Part shown: positions 13,929 to 17,801 of the stretch, one piece after another | Position numbering within the stretch: position 1 is the first letter of the stretch | Layout: each line of letters starts with the position of its first letter | Source: Eggerthellaceae bacterium | GTDB taxonomy: Bacteria; Actinomycetota; Coriobacteriia; Coriobacteriales; Eggerthellaceae | Direction: 5' to 3' | Length of the DNA: 17,801 nucleotides | Assembly: GCA_017533165.1 (NCBI GenBank) | Contig: JAFXIM010000120.1 | Location: 1 to 17,801, forward strand | Notes under the pieces: generated by a model | Databases searched by the model: none | What the model saw: only the letters and a program-made list of their open reading frames with translations | Told to the model about the DNA's origin: nothing | Position numbers and translations under genes: made by a program

Positions 13929-14758
13929 TACTTAGCTCCCCTGTTGAGAACGGCGGACGCCAAAATTTCATAGTCCTCGGGGACGGTGAGCTTGATGTTG
14001 TCACGCTTGCCTTCCACCATAAGGATCTTACCGCCCAAGCGCTCGATGAGCGATGCGTCATCGGTGCCGACGAAACCGTCAGACAGAGCGCTTGCATGCG
14101 CGCGACGATAGATGCCGGTACGGAAGATCTGCGGAGTTTGCGCGTTCCAGAACACGCTGCGGTCGGGCGTACCCATGATGACGCCATCTTCAACCACTTT
14201 GAGCGTATCGACGGTGGGGTGGCCCACCACGGCGCCGTCGCAGTCGAAGTTGCCCTTGACGGTGTTGATGGTGTGCAAAATAAGGTCAGGAGTGATGAGC
14301 GGACGGGCACCGTCATGCAACACGACATACTCGAATTCATCGCCCACCTTCTCCAAACCGGAGAAGGCCGACTCCTGGCGGATAGACCCCGAAGGAGCCA
14401 CGACGATGGGGGTTACGAAGGAATAGGGCTCGATGGCGGTTGCGAGATACTCCTCGGTGCGATCCTTCGGGCAGACGACCACGATGAGACCGATATCGCC
14501 CACAGCGTCAAAGGCTTCGACCGACCAGGTAAGCACCGGCTTGCCCGCAATCTCGACCAGCTGCTTGCCACCCTCCTTGCCAAAGCGCTCGCCAGAACCG
14601 CCTGCTAAGATAACGGCGGCCGTGAGAGGCTTTTTATCTACCTTGCCCTCGAAGCGATTGCCGGCATTGCCCAAGGCGTCGAAGTCCAATTCGTCCATGA
14701 CGAAGTCAGGCTCGACCAAAACAGCGGCTTCGTGAATGGGATCGACGATTTGAGACAT
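13928..14758 (-). CDS. ispD: 2-C-methyl-D-erythritol 4-phosphate cytidylyltransferase
   Basis: This enzyme joins CTP and methylerythritol 4-phosphate in the MEP isoprenoid pathway. The nucleotide-binding loop ILAGGSGERFG (50-60) with Lys65, the HDGARPL motif, HPTVDTLK, TPQIF and TDDASLIE are all present. The protein is 276 residues, against about 236 in E. coli. The difference is an acidic N-terminal extension of about 45 residues (DPIHEAAVLVEPDFVMDELDFD) before the catalytic fold. The extension is probably real, since the ATG at 14758 has a strong AAGGAG 6 nt upstream and internal starts do not. It is the first gene of the ispD-ispF pair, with a terminator for clpC ahead of it. Confidence 0.96.
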   Translation of the reverse strand: MSQIVDPIHEAAVLVEPDFVMDELDFDALGNAGNRFEGKVDKKPLTAAVILAGGSGERFGKEGGKQLVEIAGKPVLTWSVEAFDAVGDIGLIVVVCPKDRTEEYLATAIEPYSFVTPIVVAPSGSIRQESAFSGLEKVGDEFEYVVLHDGARPLITPDLILHTINTVKGNFDCDGAVVGHPTVDTLKVVEDGVIMGTPDRSVFWNAQTPQIFRTGIYRRAHASALSDGFVGTDDASLIERLGGKILMVEGKRDNIKLTVPEDYEILASAVLNRGAK

Positions 14759-14792
14759 GGCATCTCCTTGCTCGGGATGGTGTTAACTTCAC

Positions 14793-14798
14793 AGTATA
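14793..14798 (-). promoter_or_regulatory. Possible -10 box of ispD-ispF
   Basis: TATACT on the minus strand lies 34 nt upstream of the ispD ATG, after the clpC terminator. No good -35 match sits 16-18 bp upstream, so the call rests on position and on the -10 alone. Confidence 0.35.
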
Positions 14799-14846
14799 GA
14801 TCAACACGCCCGCAATCTTAGGGCGGCTTTGCGGAAGGTACGCGCA

Positions 14847-14880
14847 GGCAAAACGAAAGGGGCTACCGAAGTAGCCCCTT
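14847..14880 (-). terminator. Terminator of clpC with UUCG tetraloop
   Basis: On the minus strand a perfect 10-bp stem, AAGGGGCTAC and its complement (arms 14871-14880 and 14857-14866), closes on a C(UUCG)G tetraloop and runs into TTTCGTTTTG. It starts 31 nt past the clpC stop. Confidence 0.9.
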
Positions 14881-14911
14881 CGAAACACCAAGTTTGCAGC
14901 GTGCGTTGCCG

Positions 14912-17479
14912 CTAGTCAGCAGCGCCGCCGGAGACACCCGCACCACCGCGGGAGGAGCCAGTGTGCCCCAAGTCGAAGTTGGTCAGCAGAAGTTCCGCCT
15001 CACGCGCAATGCTGTCGCGCTTGCGCGGTGCCGGAATGGAGCCGCTGCCGGCTTCGAACACCAGCTCGCCGTCTGCGACATGCACGTCGATGACCGAACC
15101 CGACGTCCACTTGCCCTCGAGAATCTGCTCGGACAGGGGGTCTTCCAACATACGCTGGATGGCGCGGCGCAGCGGGCGGGCACCGAAGGTAACGTCAGTT
15201 CCCTCCTTGGCGATGAGCTTGCGAGCCTCCTCGTCGAGGTTGATGGTCATGTTCTGGGCGATGAGGCGGTCGCGCAGGTCGGCCACCATGAGCTCGACGA
15301 TCTCGCCGATCTCTTCCTCGGTGAGCGACTTGAACACGATGATCTCGTCGAGGCGATTGAGGAACTCGGGCCTGAACATGCGCTTCATCTCGGCCATGAC
15401 GCGGCTCTTGATCTCCTTGTCGGAAAGACCACGGTCACCCGCTGCGGAAAAGCCGAGCGTGGTGGTTTGGGCGATGTCTCGCGCACCGACGTTGGAGGTC
15501 ATGATGATGACGGTATTGCGGAAGTCAACGGTGCGGCCCTGAGAGTCGGTCAGACGTCCCTCTTCCAGAATCTGGAGCAGGATGTTGAACACGTCCGGAT
15601 GGGCTTTTTCGATCTCGTCGAAGAGAACCACCGAATACGGGCGCTGGCGCACGGCCTTGGTGAGCTGACCGCCCTCGTCAAAGCCAACGTAGCCCGGAGG
15701 GCTGCCCACTAGGCGAGATACGCTGTGCTTTTCCATGTACTCGGACATGTCGAAGGAAAGCAGCGCGTCTTCGGAGTTGAACAGGAACTCTGCCAGAGCC
15801 TTGGAAAGCTCGGTCTTACCCACGCCCGAGGGGCCGAGGAAGATAAAGGAGCCTGCGGGACGACGCGGATCCTTCAAGCCGGAGCGCGAACGGCGGATGG
15901 CCTTCGAGAGAGCGGTAACCGCCTCTTCCTGACCGACGATGCGCTCGTGCAACACGCCCTCCATGCGAAGCAGCTTCTCGGTTTCGGCTTCGGTAAGGTT
16001 GCTCACGGGCACGCCCGTGGTCATGGACACGACATCGGCGATGTCTGCCATAGTGACCTGGCTCACCGTTTTCGCGGAATCTGCCTCCCACTGCTTTTCG
16101 GCCTGCTCGCGCTTTTCCTTGAGTGCCGTTTCCTCGTCACGCAGCAAAGCCGCGCGCTCGAAGTCCTGGCTGCCAATGGCGACGTCCTTTTCGGAACGTA
16201 CGCGACGAAGCTCGTCGTCAAGCTCACGCAGCTCCTTGGGCAGGGTCATGTTACGAATGCGCATGCGCGCGCCCGCTTCATCAAGCACGTCAATGGCCTT
16301 GTCGGGAAGGTAGCGGTCCTGGATGTAGCGACCGGAAAGGGCGACGGCGGCCTGCAGTGCCTCATCGGTGAACTTGACCTGATGGTGAGCCTCGTAACGA
16401 TCGCGCAGGCCCTCCATGATGCGAACTGCCTGCTCCTCGTTGGGCTCGTTGATGGTGAGGGGCTGGAAGCGACGCTCGAGCGCCGAGTCCTTTTCGAGGT
16501 GCTTGCGATACTCCTCGAGTGTGGTGGCGCCGATGATCTGAATCTCGCCGCGAGACAGCGGCGGCTTCAAGATGGCCGCAGCGTCAATGGAGCCCTCGGC
16601 CGATCCAGCGCCGATAATGGTATGGATTTCGTCGATGAACAGAAGGACGTCACCCGCGTCGATAACTTCCTTGATGACCTTCTTCAGACGGTCCTCAAAC
16701 TCACCGCGGTACTTGGAGCCGGCAACGAGCGCTGAAACGTCCAGGGTGATCAAGCGCTTTTTGCGCAGCAAGTCAGGCACCTGGTTGGCAACGATGAGCT
16801 GCGCCAAGCCCTCGACTATGGCCGTCTTTCCGACGCCGGGCTCGCCTAAGATGAGCGGGTTGTTTTTCTGGCGGCGGGAAAGGATCTGCATGACGCGCTC
16901 GATCTCAGCAGCACGGCCGATGACGGGATCGAGCTTGCCGTCGGACGCCTTCTTCGTGAGGTCGGTGCCGAACTCCTTGAGCATGCTGTCGGACGGGCCA
17001 CCCGCAGGGTCAAAGCCGGTACGACCAGCATACACTGCGCTCTGGCCCACGAGGTCATTCAGCGCGCCGCGGATGTCGTCACCCGATACGCCCATGCGCG
17101 CAAGCACCTCAAGCGCGGTACCCTCGCCTTCGCGAACAATGCCGAGCAGAAGATGCTCGGTGGAGATATAGGACTGGCCCATCTGCATGGCCTCGCGCAG
17201 GGAATTCTCAAGCACGCGCTTCACGCGAGGCGTGAAGGAAAGGTGCCCGGTGATGTCAGAGGACTCGTCGATGGTGACAACCTGACGAATCATCTGCACC
17301 GTGGCCTCATAGCTCACGTTCAAGCGATCGAGAGCCTGGGCGGCAAGACCGTCCTTTTCCTGGATGAGGCCGAGCAGCACATGCTCGGTGCCGACGAAGG
17401 GCTGATGCAGGGCGCGGGCCTCATCCTGCGCGAGCACCAAGACCTTGCGGGCTTTATCGGTGAACTTCTCAAAAGACAT
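14912..17479 (-). CDS. clpC: ClpC-type AAA+ protease ATPase
   Basis: This is a Hsp100 unfoldase that feeds substrates to ClpP. Two Clp-N repeats (about 1-145) precede the first AAA+ module with Walker A GEPGVGKT (212-219) and the DEIHTIIGAGSAEGS loop. A UVR-like middle region (DFERAALLRDEETALKEK, about 425-445) distinguishes ClpC from ClpB and ClpA. The second AAA+ module has GPSGVGKT (549-556), FDEIEKAHPDVFN, and the conserved C-terminal D2 domain. The total of 855 residues is longer than B. subtilis ClpC (about 810), mostly from a Gly/Ser-rich tail. The ATG at 17479 has AGGAGG 6 nt upstream. No ctsR, mcsA or mcsB genes adjoin it; instead a CIRCE operator lies 42 nt ahead of the start, suggesting HrcA control. 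Confidence 0.96.
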   Translation of the reverse strand: MSFEKFTDKARKVLVLAQDEARALHQPFVGTEHVLLGLIQEKDGLAAQALDRLNVSYEATVQMIRQVVTIDESSDITGHLSFTPRVKRVLENSLREAMQMGQSYISTEHLLLGIVREGEGTALEVLARMGVSGDDIRGALNDLVGQSAVYAGRTGFDPAGGPSDSMLKEFGTDLTKKASDGKLDPVIGRAAEIERVMQILSRRQKNNPLILGEPGVGKTAIVEGLAQLIVANQVPDLLRKKRLITLDVSALVAGSKYRGEFEDRLKKVIKEVIDAGDVLLFIDEIHTIIGAGSAEGSIDAAAILKPPLSRGEIQIIGATTLEEYRKHLEKDSALERRFQPLTINEPNEEQAVRIMEGLRDRYEAHHQVKFTDEALQAAVALSGRYIQDRYLPDKAIDVLDEAGARMRIRNMTLPKELRELDDELRRVRSEKDVAIGSQDFERAALLRDEETALKEKREQAEKQWEADSAKTVSQVTMADIADVVSMTTGVPVSNLTEAETEKLLRMEGVLHERIVGQEEAVTALSKAIRRSRSGLKDPRRPAGSFIFLGPSGVGKTELSKALAEFLFNSEDALLSFDMSEYMEKHSVSRLVGSPPGYVGFDEGGQLTKAVRQRPYSVVLFDEIEKAHPDVFNILLQILEEGRLTDSQGRTVDFRNTVIIMTSNVGARDIAQTTTLGFSAAGDRGLSDKEIKSRVMAEMKRMFRPEFLNRLDEIIVFKSLTEEEIGEIVELMVADLRDRLIAQNMTINLDEEARKLIAKEGTDVTFGARPLRRAIQRMLEDPLSEQILEGKWTSGSVIDVHVADGELVFEAGSGSIPAPRKRDSIAREAELLLTNFDLGHTGSSRGGAGVSGGAAD

Positions 17480-17521
17480 GGAAGCCTCCTATCGTGAGGT
17501 TTCGTGTGTATCGAGAACATG

Positions 17522-17548
17522 GTAGCACTCCCCTTGTGAGAGTGCCAA
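17522..17548 (-). promoter_or_regulatory. CIRCE operator (HrcA binding site) of clpC
   Basis: GTAGCACTC, 9 bp, GAGTGCCAA matches the CIRCE consensus (TTAGCACTC-N9-GAGTGCTAA) at 16 of 18 arm positions with exactly the right spacing. It lies in the clpC 5' region, ending 42 nt before the start codon. HrcA normally represses groE and dnaK through this site and releases it on heat shock. An 8-bp inverted repeat, AGAACATG and its complement (17514-17521 and 17567-17574), flanks it. Confidence 0.88.
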
Positions 17549-17711
17549 TTCGCGAAGCATTCGTAACATGTTCTGCATAAAGAGCCCGCGTCGCGCAAAG
17601 AAAATAGCTGCCCTGCGCAACCAATCGTCGCGTGCTTCTAATCGACCTTCGCGCCCTTCGCCTAAGGCTTACCGAGCTCTCAAGGCGTAAAGACGCAAGA
17701 TCATAGCTCAC

Positions 17712-17750
17712 AAAAATGCACCCGGACCTACACGGTTCGGGTGCATTTTT
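17712..17750. terminator. Bidirectional terminator
   Basis: AAAAATGCACCCG (17712-17724) pairs perfectly with 17738-17750 around a 13-nt loop, giving a GC stem with A/T tails that work on both strands. No gene in the window ends at it on the plus strand, so it probably ends a minus-strand gene beyond the right edge and insulates clpC. The 322 bp right of the clpC start hold this, the CIRCE site and no credible gene; the last 51 bp are too short to judge. Confidence 0.88.
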
Positions 17751-17801
17751 CTGCGAAGCGGTTTGCCATCGAGCTCGCGGTGACGTTATCGAGCGTATGC
17801 C

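Noticed and set aside
15725..16735. 336-codon plus-strand open frame
   Set aside because: It is antisense to clpC and its sequence mirrors clpC codon structure without recognisable domains.
1..17801. Prophage, insertion sequence or defence island
   Set aside because: No transposase, integrase, nuclease, toxin-antitoxin or phage structural motif was seen; gene content is housekeeping.

Overview
The window reads as chromosomal core DNA from a GC-rich, strictly anaerobic-type actinobacterium. The best guess is class Coriobacteriia, probably Eggerthellaceae. This is inferred from protein style and content: a two-piece cobalamin methionine synthase, a cysteine-tailed Mrp/Nbp35 ATPase, the MEP isoprenoid pathway, and clpC carrying a CIRCE operator. 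I see no phage, IS or plasmid genes. All genes but one lie on the minus strand.

Left end (1-1680): tRNA-Ala(GGC) with its own terminator, an Mrp/Nbp35-type Fe-S carrier ATPase, and a 98-residue orphan protein with its own promoter and terminator. Positions 1681-7233 hold a compact four-gene minus-strand operon, in transcription order: a U32-family (TrhP-like) Fe-S protein, metF, a free-standing methionine synthase reactivation domain, and metH without that domain. Together they reduce methylene-THF to methyl-THF, methylate homocysteine on cobalamin, and rescue oxidised enzyme. The gaps are 4 and 10 nt, followed by a 20-nt overlap.

Middle (7328-10492): a small von Willebrand factor A protein, then an unusual protein in which an NAD(P)HX epimerase domain is joined through a long Ala/Pro-rich linker to an HTH-like C-terminal module. 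That module resembles, from memory, tails found on macrodomain proteins. Divergent to it is the only plus-strand gene, a two-helix membrane protein with flanking coiled coils and a very acidic tail. A symmetric inverted repeat sits in the shared promoter region.

Positions 10493-10990 lie between convergent genes and hold a strong terminator, a set of four 26-bp repeats in a mirror-symmetric layout with exact 52-bp spacing, and two further hairpins. This repeat island is the clearest structure not explained by genes.

Right end (10991-17801): cysS and cysE (cysteine activation and synthesis), then ispF and ispD (MEP pathway, TAATG overlap), then clpC (AAA+ unfoldase) behind a CIRCE/HrcA operator, and a bidirectional terminator near the edge. 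The cysE leader can fold its own Shine-Dalgarno into a 9-bp perfect stem, which suggests translational control.
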